Of a stretch of DNA of 64,000 nt, positions 29,137 through 39,449 are shown one piece after another (the stretch's first letter is position 1; each line of letters starts with the position of its first letter). The notes beneath the pieces were generated by a model. It saw only the letters and a program-made list of their open reading frames with translations. It did no database searches and was not told the origin of the DNA. A program made the translations under genes and the position numbers. Source of the DNA: Chitinolyticbacter meiyuanensis (lineage in GTDB: Bacteria > Pseudomonadota > Gammaproteobacteria > Burkholderiales > Chitinibacteraceae); assembly GCF_008033135.1 (NCBI RefSeq), contig NZ_CP041335.1:2857925-2921924 (forward strand). Reading direction: 5' to 3'.

Positions 29137-30752
29137 GCCGCTACCTCCGCTGCTTGCGGCGCCACGTGCCATGGTTCGCGATGGCTGCGCGTCCATACAT
29201 GGTCGAGGCCGCCACTGTGGATGTAGTGCTGCTGCGCCGGATCCTGCGCCGTGTGGTCCAGCCGCTTGTGCATGCCGCGCGTCTCGGGGCGGGCCAGTGC
29301 ACTGCGGTACATCCAGCGCGCAGTGGCCAGCATGGCGGCCGCTTCGCGCTCCTGCTGTCGCGCAATGGGATCGATGGAAGGCGCACTCTGGCGCAGGCTG
29401 CGCCAGTAGCCATCCAGCTGCGTCAGCGAGCGCTCCAGCCCCGCGCCGCTGCGGAACAGGTTCTTGGAATACGGCTGCACCTCGTGCTGCACGGCGCGCA
29501 CCAGCTCCCGTGCATCCAGCACGCGGCCGCCGGACTGAGTGGCGCCGCCCGCAGCGATGGCGGAGCGCGCATACGCCCCGGCGCCCTCGCCCAATGCGAA
29601 CCGGGCCGCTGCTTCTCCCGCCCAATAGCCGGACGAGGTGGCCCAGGCCGCGTTGTGGCTGCCACCGCCAGTGAAGCCGCCGCAGATCAGCTCGCGCGTG
29701 GCCGCGTCGCCGGCGGCATAGAGCCCACGCACCGTGGTAGCGCAACCGGCATCGATGAGGCGCAGCCCGCCGGTGCCGCGTACCGTGCCTTCCAGCCGCA
29801 GCGTGACCGGGAACTGCTGGGTGAAGGGATCAATGCCGACCCGGTCGAACGACAGGAAGAAATTAGGCTGGGCGCTGCGCGCATAGCGGCGGTCGTCTTC
29901 GTTCGCCAGATCAAGCAACGCGTAGACCTGGGTACCCGCCTCCAGATGGTGGGCGATGATGCTGCGCCCCTGCTTGGAGCCGGCGCCTTCGATCACGCTG
30001 CCATCCCCATAGCGGAAGGTAGCCCAGCGATAGAACGCGGACTTGGTCACCGACGAGAACGCGAGCGAGAGCCCATAGGCATTGGAGAACTCCATGCCCG
30101 ACAGCTCTGCGCCGCCCTCTGCCGCCATCAAGTAACCATCACCGGTGAGCACATTGCAGCCGAGTGCATTGGAGAGAAAAGCGCAGCCGCCGGTGGCCAA
30201 CACAACCGCGCCGGCACGCACCTGCCAGGCCGCGTCGCCCTGCCGGCTCGCGCCTTCGGCACCGACCACCGCGCCTTCGTCGTCGAGCAGCAGCTGCAGC
30301 GCCGGGCTTTGGTCGAGGATCTTCACGCTTGCCTGCTTCACTACCTTGCGCATCAGCTTCATGTATTCCGGCCCCTGCAGCGAGGTACGCCGCTGGCGGC
30401 CCGCATCGTCGACCGGAAACGGATAACCCCATTGCGCCACCTGCTCGAGGTTGGCATAGGTCTGGTCGAGCACGCGCTCACCCCATTCGCGATCAGCAAG
30501 ATGGCCCCCCAGGGTCTCGCGGCTGGCGAGCGCGGCCTCGCGCGCCTCGGCTTCCGGCGGCACGTACCAGACGCCGGTGCCCGACGGTGCCGTTGCGCCC
30601 GAAGTGCCGACATAGCCCTTGTCCGCCAGCACCACGCGGGCACCGGATGCGGCGGCGCGCCAAGCAGCCCAACAACCGGCCGGACCACCGCCGATCACCA
30701 GCACATCGGTCTGCAAGGTGCGCACATCAGGGCGCGCGGCGCTTGTCGTCAT
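29133..30752 (-). CDS. FAD-dependent oxidoreductase (fumarate reductase/L-aspartate oxidase superfamily)
   Basis: 539 aa from the ATG at 30752 (AAGGAG upstream); a longer frame to 30830 is rejected. The FAD motif LVIGGGPAGCWAAW is near residue 18 and the second motif GLYAAGDAATRELICGG is near residue 350. A glycine-rich stretch GGGSHNAAWATSSGYWAGE follows. It shares the superfamily fold with the protein at 9698 but differs clearly in sequence. Co-transcribed with a methyltransferase upstream and a ferredoxin downstream. The substrate is unknown; the sigma-54 promoter and neighbours suggest organosulfur metabolism. Confidence 0.8.
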   Translation of the reverse strand: MTTSAARPDVRTLQTDVLVIGGGPAGCWAAWRAAASGARVVLADKGYVGTSGATAPSGTGVWYVPPEAEAREAALASRETLGGHLADREWGERVLDQTYANLEQVAQWGYPFPVDDAGRQRRTSLQGPEYMKLMRKVVKQASVKILDQSPALQLLLDDEGAVVGAEGASRQGDAAWQVRAGAVVLATGGCAFLSNALGCNVLTGDGYLMAAEGGAELSGMEFSNAYGLSLAFSSVTKSAFYRWATFRYGDGSVIEGAGSKQGRSIIAHHLEAGTQVYALLDLANEDDRRYARSAQPNFFLSFDRVGIDPFTQQFPVTLRLEGTVRGTGGLRLIDAGCATTVRGLYAAGDAATRELICGGFTGGGSHNAAWATSSGYWAGEAAARFALGEGAGAYARSAIAAGGATQSGGRVLDARELVRAVQHEVQPYSKNLFRSGAGLERSLTQLDGYWRSLRQSAPSIDPIARQQEREAAAMLATARWMYRSALARPETRGMHKRLDHTAQDPAQQHYIHSGGLDHVWTRSHREPWHVAPQAAEVAA

Positions 30753-30783
30753 GGGGTTCTCCTTGGTTTGGATGGAAGGCCAG

Positions 30784-31584
30784 TCAGGCCCGCAGGGCAA
30801 TCGCAAACAAACGGGCGCCTTCCTGGGCAATCACGCCCCCCTGCCGCTGCCGATCCAGCGCCACGCGGATCTGGTCGCGAGCACGGGCGCGCAGCGGTTC
30901 GGGCAGATGGCCGAGAAAGTTGCCGAACGAGCTGGCCTGGGCAAAGGCGATGGCCGCCTCGGCGTCGTCATGGATCTGGTCGTTGGGCTGGATGTCGATG
31001 CGCGCCGCGGCGTAGCCGGCCTGGGCCAGCAAGGCGCTCAATTCGGCCGCGCAGATGCGCTGGGCCGCCCCCCGCAGCGGGTAGGCGGCATATTCGGGCC
31101 GTGTCAGCACTTCCTCACGCACGCGTTGCAGCACGCCGGGATGCTCGCGCGAGCCAGTGGCGATGCCGATGCGGCCGCCGGGGCGCAACACGCGATGGAT
31201 CTGCGCCAGCGCCGCTGGCTTGTCGTCCAGCCAGTGGAACACCGCATTGAGGTAGACCACATCGAACGACGCCGGCTCGAACGCCTGTAGCGCATAGGCA
31301 TTGCCTACCGCGAAGGTGAGGTTGGGCCGGCTGCGGCGCTGGGCGAGCTCGATGCGGGTGGCGAGCGGGTCGATGGCAATCACCGCGCCACCGGGCCCGA
31401 CGGTATCCGCGGCACGCGCGGCCAGAAGGCCGGTGCCGCAACCGATATCGAGCAGGTGCTCGCCGGGCCGCAGCCGCAGGGCCGCCAGCAACTCCAGCCC
31501 GGCCTTGAACTGGCGCTCCTGGCTGATGGCTTCGTAATGCCGCGCAAGTTCGGGGGTATCGAGCGCAAGACTGGGGCCGGACAT
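30784..31584 (-). CDS. SAM-dependent methyltransferase
   Basis: 266 aa from the ATG at 31584, with GGAGG upstream. Motif I LLDIGCGTGLLAARA and the acidic loop AIDPLATRIELA define a class I methyltransferase (UbiE/Methyltransf_11-like). FDVVYLNAVFHWLDD and VLRPGGRIGIAT are the post-I and motif III regions. It is the first gene of a three-gene operon with a flavoprotein and ferredoxin, transcribed from a sigma-54-like promoter only about 27 bp upstream. The methyl acceptor is unknown. Confidence 0.85.
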   Translation of the reverse strand: MSGPSLALDTPELARHYEAISQERQFKAGLELLAALRLRPGEHLLDIGCGTGLLAARAADTVGPGGAVIAIDPLATRIELAQRRSRPNLTFAVGNAYALQAFEPASFDVVYLNAVFHWLDDKPAALAQIHRVLRPGGRIGIATGSREHPGVLQRVREEVLTRPEYAAYPLRGAAQRICAAELSALLAQAGYAAARIDIQPNDQIHDDAEAAIAFAQASSFGNFLGHLPEPLRARARDQIRVALDRQRQGGVIAQEGARLFAIALRA

Positions 31585-31620
31585 GTTGCCTCCGCAATGG
31601 CGGGTGGAATGCCGATGGTC

Positions 31621-31638
31621 GAGCACAAGCCGTGCCAT
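31621..31638 (-). promoter_or_regulatory. Sigma-54 promoter of the methyltransferase operon
   Basis: Reading minus: ATGGCACG-GCTT-GTGCTC. The -24 element TGGCACG is perfect, and the -12 element has GTGC instead of TTGC. The GG (31636/31635) and GC (31624/31623) are in the required register. The start point would be near 31611, leaving a short leader with a good ribosome-binding site before the ATG at 31584. Confidence 0.7.
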
Positions 31639-31712
31639 GGGGTCCAAACCCGCGCCGCGCTTGGATGCGCAGCCAAGCCAGGAAAAAGCCTGGTGACACG
31701 CTTGCTGCCGGC

Positions 31713-31739
31713 GCAGCAGTGCCACGTGCACGCTGCTGC
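31713..31739. promoter_or_regulatory. Enhancer-like dyad GCAGCA-N15-TGCTGC
   Basis: GCAGCA (31713-31718) and TGCTGC (31734-31739) are separated by 15 bp. The identical arrangement occurs at 52484-52510 upstream of the porin sigma-54 promoter. Here it is centred about 115 bp from the methyltransferase start point and about 170 bp from the likely ssuE start point, so it could serve both divergent promoters. A likely binding site for the SfnR-like activator (inference). Confidence 0.6.
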
Positions 31740-31798
31740 GTTTGGCGCAGCTGCCGGACCACGGCATCAACTGCACCGAATCCAGCAGTCCTGATCAA

Positions 31799-31811
31799 AA
31801 TCAACCACTTG
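31799..31811 (+). promoter_or_regulatory. IHF consensus site between enhancer dyad and ssuE promoter
   Basis: AATCAACCACTTG matches WATCAANNNNTTR exactly. It lies between the dyad at 31713-31739 and the -24/-12 element at 31870, which is where a DNA bend is expected in a sigma-54 system. Confidence 0.5.
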
Positions 31812-31869
31812 CAATACGCTCAGCATGCCTTGCGAGCGCCACAGCCCGGCGCTACAGCGCCTGCATGCG

Positions 31870-31887
31870 CTGGTCCGCTTCTTGCTA
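31870..31887 (+). promoter_or_regulatory. Probable sigma-54 promoter of the ssuE-sfnR operon
   Basis: CTGGTCCG-CTTC-TTGCTA. GG (31872-31873) and GC (31884-31885) have exact spacing and the -12 box TTGC is perfect, but the -24 box has TCC in place of CAC. It lies about 165 bp upstream of the flavin reductase start. The remaining part of 31888-32048 is AT-rich and could also hold a sigma-70 promoter. Confidence 0.45.
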
Positions 31888-32048
31888 AATCATTCCCCCA
31901 CCCAAGTGGTGGAAGCCGCACTGTCAGATTCGCATCACCAGGCCTCAATAGCGGGCCGTGGTTATAAGCGGTGAATCATAAAGTATTAAAAGTAATATCA
32001 AACCAGATTTATATTTCCTCCCATGCTTTGACGAGGACCCTTCCCCTC

Positions 32049-32645
32049 ATGACCCGTGTTGTTTTGCTGGCCGGCAGCCCCGGCCAGCGTTCCCGTTCCA
32101 CCACCCTGCTGCAGCGCGCCGGTGCCCTGCTGGCCAGCTACGGCGTCGAGCTGCAGTGGTTTGCACTGGGCGACTTTCCCAGCGACGACCTGATCTATGC
32201 CCGCTGGGACAGCCCGGCCATCAAGCGCTTCACCGAAACGGTGGCCGAAGCTGACGGTTTCGTCGTCGCGACCCCGGTCTACAAGGCCGCCTACGCCGGC
32301 TCGCTCAAGGCGGTGCTCGATCTCCTGCCCGAGCGCGCACTGGAGCAGAAGGCCGCGTTGGCCCTGGCTACGGGCGGCAGCCCCAGCCACCTGCTGGCCG
32401 TCGATTACGCGCTGCAGCCGGTGCTGTCCGCACTGAAGGCGCGCCATATCGTCGGTGGCGTGTATGCCACCGATCGCGACTTCACCGCGCAGGACGATGG
32501 CAGCTACCAGCTCGCAGAAGACATCGATACCCGGCTGCATCAGGCGATCGGTCGCCTGGTCGCCCACCTGCCCAACCCAGGCAGCGTACAACTGCATCCC
32601 GAAGAATTGCCGCGCCGCGTGGCCGCGGCACGCATCAGCATCTAA
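32049..32645 (+). CDS. ssuE: NADPH-dependent FMN reductase, SsuE/MsuE type
   Basis: 198 aa from the ATG at 32049. It supplies reduced FMN to two-component sulfonate monooxygenases. The N-terminus MTRVVLLAGSPGQRSRSTTL carries the flavin phosphate loop. DLIYARWDSPAIK, VATPVYKAAYAGSLK and HLLAVDYALQPVLSALKA match SsuE closely. No partner monooxygenase (SsuD, MsuD or SfnG) is in this window. It is followed by a Mop/SsuF-like gene and an SfnR-like regulator. MsuE or SfnF could be the more exact name. Confidence 0.88.
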   Translation: MTRVVLLAGSPGQRSRSTTLLQRAGALLASYGVELQWFALGDFPSDDLIYARWDSPAIKRFTETVAEADGFVVATPVYKAAYAGSLKAVLDLLPERALEQKAALALATGGSPSHLLAVDYALQPVLSALKARHIVGGVYATDRDFTAQDDGSYQLAEDIDTRLHQAIGRLVAHLPNPGSVQLHPEELPRRVAAARISI

Positions 32646-32662
32646 CCACCAGGAGCACGACC

Positions 32663-32878
32663 ATGAGCATCAAGTCCATCAATGTACGCAACCAGTTCCG
32701 CGGCACAATCAAGGAAATCATCGAAGGCCCGGTATTGTCGGAAGTCGATGTCTCGACCCCGGCCGGCATCGTCACCTCGGTGATCACCACCCGCTCGGTG
32801 AAGGAGCTGAATCTCAAGCCCGGCAGCGAGGTCATCGCCTTCGTCAAATCGACCGAGGTGTCGATTGCCACGTTGTAA
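32663..32878 (+). CDS. ssuF: Mop/TOBE-domain small protein (SsuF-like)
   Basis: 71 aa, a single molbindin (TOBE) domain: NQFRGTIKEIIEGPVLSEV at the start and ITTRSVKELNLKPGSEVIAF in the middle. Such proteins bind molybdate or related oxyanions. In Pseudomonas the ssu operon contains a similar gene, ssuF, needed for sulfonate use though its mechanism is unclear. It follows ssuE by 17 bp with an AGGAGC ribosome-binding site. Confidence 0.85.
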   Translation: MSIKSINVRNQFRGTIKEIIEGPVLSEVDVSTPAGIVTSVITTRSVKELNLKPGSEVIAFVKSTEVSIATL

Positions 32879-32944
32879 ACCGTCAGGCCATTGACCGGAC
32901 GGCCACGCCGTCCGGGTTTTCCCATTCCGGACGGAGCTTCCCCC

Positions 32945-34030
<1,086 letters not shown>

Positions 34031-34121
34031 CACGTCGGCCCCGGCGCACCCTCCACGCCCTTCGCACCGAAAGGCCGTGGTCGAGCGCCGGGCCGGCTTT
34101 ATCCATACCACGAGGACGAAC

Positions 34122-35171
34122 ATGGAATACCGCAAGCTAGGCCGGACCGATCTGGAAGTGAGCCTGATCGGCCTTGGCACCATGACCTGGGGCGAGCAGA
34201 ACAGCGAAGCCGAAGCGCACGCGCAGCTCGACTACGCCGTCTCGCGCGGCATCAACCTGATCGACACCGCCGAGATGTACCCGGTGCCGCCGACAGCCGA
34301 AACACAGGGCCGCACCGAGCAATACATCGGCACCTGGCTCGCCAAGCGCGGCCGCCGCGACGACGTGGTGATCGCCACCAAGGCGGCCGGCCCGCAGCGC
34401 CAGCCGCACCAGCCGCGCTATCTGCGGGGTGGCGAAGCCAAGCATGACCGCAAGAACCTGACCCAGGCGCTGCACGACAGCCTTACCCGCCTGCAGACCG
34501 ATTACGTCGACCTCTATCAATTGCACTGGCCGGACCGCAGCACCAACACCTTCGGCCGCCTGGGCTACCCGTGGATCGAGCACGAGGAGACGGTGGCGAT
34601 CGAGGAAACGCTGTCGGTGCTGGCCGACTTCGTCAAGGCCGGCAAGGTGCGCCACATCGGCGTCTCCAACGAAACGCCGTGGGGTCTGTCGCAGTTCGTG
34701 AAGGCCGCAGAAACGCAGGGCCTGCCGCGCATCGTGTCGATCCAGAACCCGTACAGCCTGCTGAACCGCACCTACGAGATCGGGCTATCCGAATTCAGCC
34801 ACCGAGAAGAGATCGGGCTACTGGCCTATTCGCCGCTGGCCTTCGGTGTGCTCACCGGCAAATACCTGGACGGCGCCCGTCCGGCCGGCTCGCGCCTGGC
34901 GCTGTTCGACCGCTTCGTGCGCTATTCCAAGCCGCAGGCGGAGGCCGCCGTGCGCGCCTATGTCGATCTCGCAAGAAAGCACGGCCTGTCGCCGGCACAA
35001 CTGGCACTGGCCTTCGTCAACAGCCGTCCGTTCACCGCCAGCAACCTGATCGGCGCAACCAACCTCGACCAGCTCAAGGAAAACATCGACAGCGTCGGCG
35101 TGAAGCTGGGCGAAGAGATCCTGACCGAGCTCGACGCGATCCACCTCAACCACCCGAACCCGGCACCCTGA
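34122..35171 (+). CDS. tas: Aldo/keto reductase, Tas-like
   Basis: 349 aa from the ATG at 34122 (GAGGA upstream). It is an NADPH-dependent AKR of the Tas/YajO-like group. The catalytic tetrad is visible: Asp and Tyr in LIDTAEMYPVPP, Lys in VIATKAAG and His in YQLHWPDR. The active-site loops GQPRYLRGGEAKHDR-like and SPLAFGVLTGKYLDG also match Tas. It is last in the ssuE-ssuF-sfnR operon, 91 bp after sfnR, and is followed by a terminator. Confidence 0.88.
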   Translation: MEYRKLGRTDLEVSLIGLGTMTWGEQNSEAEAHAQLDYAVSRGINLIDTAEMYPVPPTAETQGRTEQYIGTWLAKRGRRDDVVIATKAAGPQRQPHQPRYLRGGEAKHDRKNLTQALHDSLTRLQTDYVDLYQLHWPDRSTNTFGRLGYPWIEHEETVAIEETLSVLADFVKAGKVRHIGVSNETPWGLSQFVKAAETQGLPRIVSIQNPYSLLNRTYEIGLSEFSHREEIGLLAYSPLAFGVLTGKYLDGARPAGSRLALFDRFVRYSKPQAEAAVRAYVDLARKHGLSPAQLALAFVNSRPFTASNLIGATNLDQLKENIDSVGVKLGEEILTELDAIHLNHPNPAP

Positions 35172-35189
35172 GCCGATTCATGGCAAAGC

Positions 35190-35215
35190 AAAGCCCTGCT
35201 GCCGCAGGGCTTTTT
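35190..35215 (+). terminator. Terminator after the tas-like gene
   Basis: A perfect 10-bp stem (35190-35199 with 35204-35213, loop TGCC) is followed by further T residues. It closes the sulfur operon. The next 110 bp are very AT-rich and are the control region of the DUF2325 gene. Confidence 0.85.
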
Positions 35216-35330
35216 GCTGCAAACTTAAAATTCCAAAAAGAAATAACAAAACAAATTTATATTATTTTTAACGATATTATTTGCTTGTTATCGTGAGCTT
35301 GTCCCGGCCTCAAGCCGGCAGGAGCACACG

Positions 35331-35648
35331 ATGCAAGCCTATATCGTCGGCGCCGATACCCTCGGCAACATACCGCAGGTCCTGGCCGAATACGGCATCC
35401 GGATCGGCCACCACGTGACCGGACGCAACCCGTCGCACCAACGCACGCCCCATGGCATCAAGGGCATGGATATCGTCATCCTGTTCACCGATTTCCTCGG
35501 CCACAACGTGATGCGCAACTACCGTGATGCGGCCGAGAAACAGAATGTGCGCTTCATCGCCTGCCGCCGCTCGGTGTGCGCGCTGACGCAGACGCTGGAG
35601 CGCATCGGTGCGCCACGCTGCGCCGACTGCCCGCAACGGCTGCACTGA
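35331..35648 (+). CDS. DUF2325 domain protein
   Basis: 105 aa. It begins QAYIVGADTLGNIPQVL and contains GIRIGHHVTGRNPSHQR, both typical of the DUF2325 family, a small Rossmann-like domain of unknown function. Cysteines in CRRSVCAL and the tail CADCP suggest a metal site. CAGGAGC precedes the ATG. The leader between the preceding terminator and the gene is exceptionally AT-rich. Confidence 0.8.
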   Translation: MQAYIVGADTLGNIPQVLAEYGIRIGHHVTGRNPSHQRTPHGIKGMDIVILFTDFLGHNVMRNYRDAAEKQNVRFIACRRSVCALTQTLERIGAPRCADCPQRLH

Positions 35649-35716
35649 CTGTCGATGCCACGGCCCGATCGGCGGGCCGTATGCTTGCCACTTTTCATCC
35701 TTCCTCAAACAGCCTC

Positions 35717-36871
<1,155 letters not shown>

Positions 36872-36910
36872 AATGTCTGCCTTCCTCCACCTCATTTCCG
36901 ACAGCCGACC

Positions 36911-37657
36911 ATGCCCAATGAACTGTTGCTGATCCTGGTCGGTGCCGCCGCGGCGGGCTTCGTGCAGGGCCTGTCGGGCTTTGCCTTTGGCATGGTGTCG
37001 ATGTCACTGTGGGTGTGGTGGCTGGAGCCGCGGCTGATCGCGGTGCTGGTGGTGTTCGGCTCGCTCACCGGCCAGGGCATCGCCGCCTTGGCCGAGCGTA
37101 GTCGCGCGCCCTGGTCCGCGCTCGCACCGTATCTGCTCGGCGGCGTGATCGGCATCCCGCTGGGCGTGCTGCTGCTGCCAGCGCTGGACCCGAACCTGTT
37201 CAAGCTGTTGCTCGGGCTGATCCTCACCGTGTGGTGCCCGGTGATGCTGCTGGCCGGGCGCATGCCGCGGCTGCAGCGTGGCGGCCGGGTGGCCGATGGG
37301 CTGGCCGGCGCCGCTGGTGGCTTCATGGGCGGGCTGGGCGGCCTCACCGCGGTGATCCCCACGCTATGGTGCACGCTGCGCGGCCTCGACAAGGATGAGC
37401 AGCGCAGCATCATCCAGCGTTTCAACCTGGTGACGCTTGGCATCACCATGGCGGCCTACCTCGCCAGCGGCGTGATCGATAACCACACCGCCTCGCTGCT
37501 GCCTGCCGTCGCGCTGGCCTTGCTGCTGCCGCATCTGTTGGGCGCGCGGCTGTACCGCCACCTGAGCCAGCAGCGCTTCCGCCAGATCGTGTTGGCGCTG
37601 CTCAGCCTTTCCGGCCTTGCCATGCTGCTGGCGGCCATCGCGGCGCGGGTAGCCTAG
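36911..37657 (+). CDS. TauE/SafE (TSUP) family exporter
   Basis: 248 aa with about seven to eight membrane segments. Two related halves each carry a glycine-rich motif: FVQGLSGFAFGMVSM near the start and GAAGGFMGGLGGLTAVIPTLW in the middle, as in TauE/SafE proteins. Family members export sulfite, sulfoacetate or related anions, which would fit with sulfite released by TauD. The substrate here is not proven. It lies 39 bp after the aminotransferase gene. Confidence 0.85.
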   Translation: MPNELLLILVGAAAAGFVQGLSGFAFGMVSMSLWVWWLEPRLIAVLVVFGSLTGQGIAALAERSRAPWSALAPYLLGGVIGIPLGVLLLPALDPNLFKLLLGLILTVWCPVMLLAGRMPRLQRGGRVADGLAGAAGGFMGGLGGLTAVIPTLWCTLRGLDKDEQRSIIQRFNLVTLGITMAAYLASGVIDNHTASLLPAVALALLLPHLLGARLYRHLSQQRFRQIVLALLSLSGLAMLLAAIAARVA

Positions 37658-37716
37658 CCGCCAACTGGCGTGGCTGGCATGCTCATGCCATCCCCCTGCA
37701 CCTGGATTCACCCTCG

Positions 37717-38355
37717 ATGTACACCCCCTCGCACTTCGCCGCCCCCAGCACCGAGGATATGCATGCGCTGATCACCGCGCAGCCGCTCGGCACCCTGGTG
37801 GTCTGTACCGCCAATGGCCTCGACGCCAATCCCATCCCGCTGGAGCTCGACCGGGCGGCCGGACCGTGGGGCACGCTGCACGGCCATGTGGCGCGGGCGA
37901 ACCCGCTGTGGCACAGCTTCGATCCGCAGGTGGAGGCACTGGTGATCTTCCAGGGGCCGGATGCCTACATCAGTCCCTCCTGGTATCCGAGCAAGGCTGA
38001 GAGCGGCAAGGTGGTGCCAACCTGGAACTACGTGACTGTGCACGCCTACGGCACACTGCGCGTGATCGACGATGCGGCGTGGCTGCGGGCACAGCTGGAA
38101 GCGCTGACGGCGCGGCACGAAGCAGGGTTTGCCACGCCGTGGCAGGTGGCCGATGCACCGGCGGGCTTCATCGACAAGCTATTGCCCGCCATCGTCGGCA
38201 TCGAGATCTCGATCTCGCGGCTGCAGGGCAAGTGGAAGGCCAGCCAGAATCAGCCGCGCGACAACCAGCTTGGCGTGATCGAAGGCCTGCGTGGCCAGGA
38301 TGAGCCGCAGGCGACGGCCATGGCGGCGCTGGTAGCGCAGCACCGCAAGCCCTAG
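37717..38355 (+). CDS. PaiB-type FMN-binding protein
   Basis: 212 aa. It begins MYTPSHFAAPS and contains ANPLWHSF, GPDAYISPSWYPSK and VPTWNYVTVHAYG, the hallmark strings of the PaiB (FMN-binding split-barrel) family. RLQGKWKASQNQP near the C-terminus is also conserved. PaiB-like proteins are called negative regulators but bind flavin and may be enzymes. It probably belongs to the same transcription unit as the preceding genes. Confidence 0.88.
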   Translation: MYTPSHFAAPSTEDMHALITAQPLGTLVVCTANGLDANPIPLELDRAAGPWGTLHGHVARANPLWHSFDPQVEALVIFQGPDAYISPSWYPSKAESGKVVPTWNYVTVHAYGTLRVIDDAAWLRAQLEALTARHEAGFATPWQVADAPAGFIDKLLPAIVGIEISISRLQGKWKASQNQPRDNQLGVIEGLRGQDEPQATAMAALVAQHRKP

Positions 38356-38391
38356 CGCCGGAACGCCCCCAAGCAGCGCTACTGGTCAGGG

Positions 38392-39234
38392 CTAAGCCGG
38401 ATCCCGCGCGCGCTCCCAACGGCCGTGGACTTGCCGCTGCAGCGCCTTGAACGTGTCCGTGTCGAATGCCGGCGCCACGAAAGACAGCCAGAAATCGAGC
38501 TCGGTCCGGCATTGATTCTGGGGCAGTGCCAGGGTACGGCGCATCTGCTCGGTATCACGCTCGAATTCCGCGAGAATGGCCTTGGCAAAATCCGCGCTCC
38601 CTTCGCCCGTGGCCAGATACTCACCAAGATGGGATTCAAGCCAACCCTGGAATTGCTCTTCGCCAAATTGGCCATGGCAGCTCACCAGACGAGCAGCGGC
38701 CAAGGCGCAGGTATCGGTATGCCAGCCATAGGTTTCAATGGCCAGATCAAGGTCTCCCGCCTGATCCACCTCATGATCGAGGTCGCAACTGGTGAGGAAA
38801 TCGATATAAGCGGGTATCCACTTGCGATCCAGCATCAACAACGCATTCATCGCGTGCGTACCGGCCGGCGTTTCGCAATCCGCCCAGATCCGCTCACCCC
38901 GGGCGCCATCGGCACACGCCGCCACATAAGCCAGCAACTGCGGCACCAGCGCATTGTTGCGGGCGGCCTCATTGAAGAAGGCGTGCTCCGACCATTGCTG
39001 CTGGATGGCGCCATCATCGGCGTGCAGCGCAACCTCAAAACTGAATTCAATCAAGCGCGCGTCGGCATCATCCGGGGTGCGCGCCCTCAGTTCATCGATC
39101 AATCGGACCAGCACCTGCTGGCCGAGCGCTTCGCGCAGCGGTTCACGATCAGGCCCCTGCTCGATAGGTAGCTCAACGACGCCCGACGACACCACCGCTT
39201 CGGCAACCGCGTGGATATGCAGCACAACATGCAT
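38392..39234 (-). CDS. Hypothetical protein
   Basis: 280 aa, acidic, no signal peptide or membrane segment. It is largely helical with several Trp and Cys residues (for example LDLAIETYGWHTDTCALAAARLVSC). I recognise no family; the length and composition suggest a genuine cytosolic protein. It is convergent with the PaiB-like gene and divergent from the membrane protein at 39450. Confidence 0.6.
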   Translation of the reverse strand: MHVVLHIHAVAEAVVSSGVVELPIEQGPDREPLREALGQQVLVRLIDELRARTPDDADARLIEFSFEVALHADDGAIQQQWSEHAFFNEAARNNALVPQLLAYVAACADGARGERIWADCETPAGTHAMNALLMLDRKWIPAYIDFLTSCDLDHEVDQAGDLDLAIETYGWHTDTCALAAARLVSCHGQFGEEQFQGWLESHLGEYLATGEGSADFAKAILAEFERDTEQMRRTLALPQNQCRTELDFWLSFVAPAFDTDTFKALQRQVHGRWERARDPA

Positions 39235-39449
39235 GGTTCTATTCCTGTCGATTCAACAATCCCGAGTCGCGATGCTGCCTGATGAGCAGTGCCGTTGTCA
39301 TATCTACTGGCTGCATTGTCACGGCCTACACCATCTGCGCAATTTTTTGGCAGAACCTCGCGGGAACTCAGTGGCAGAGACAGCCGGCGGCGTGGAACCA
39401 TTCCGTTGCGGCACTGCCATGGCTATGTCCTGTACGCCTCGCGGCATCC

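Noticed and set aside
29154..31250. A ~700-codon plus-strand open frame opposite the flavoprotein and methyltransferase genes
   Set aside because: Antisense shadow; the minus-strand genes have clear FAD and SAM motifs.
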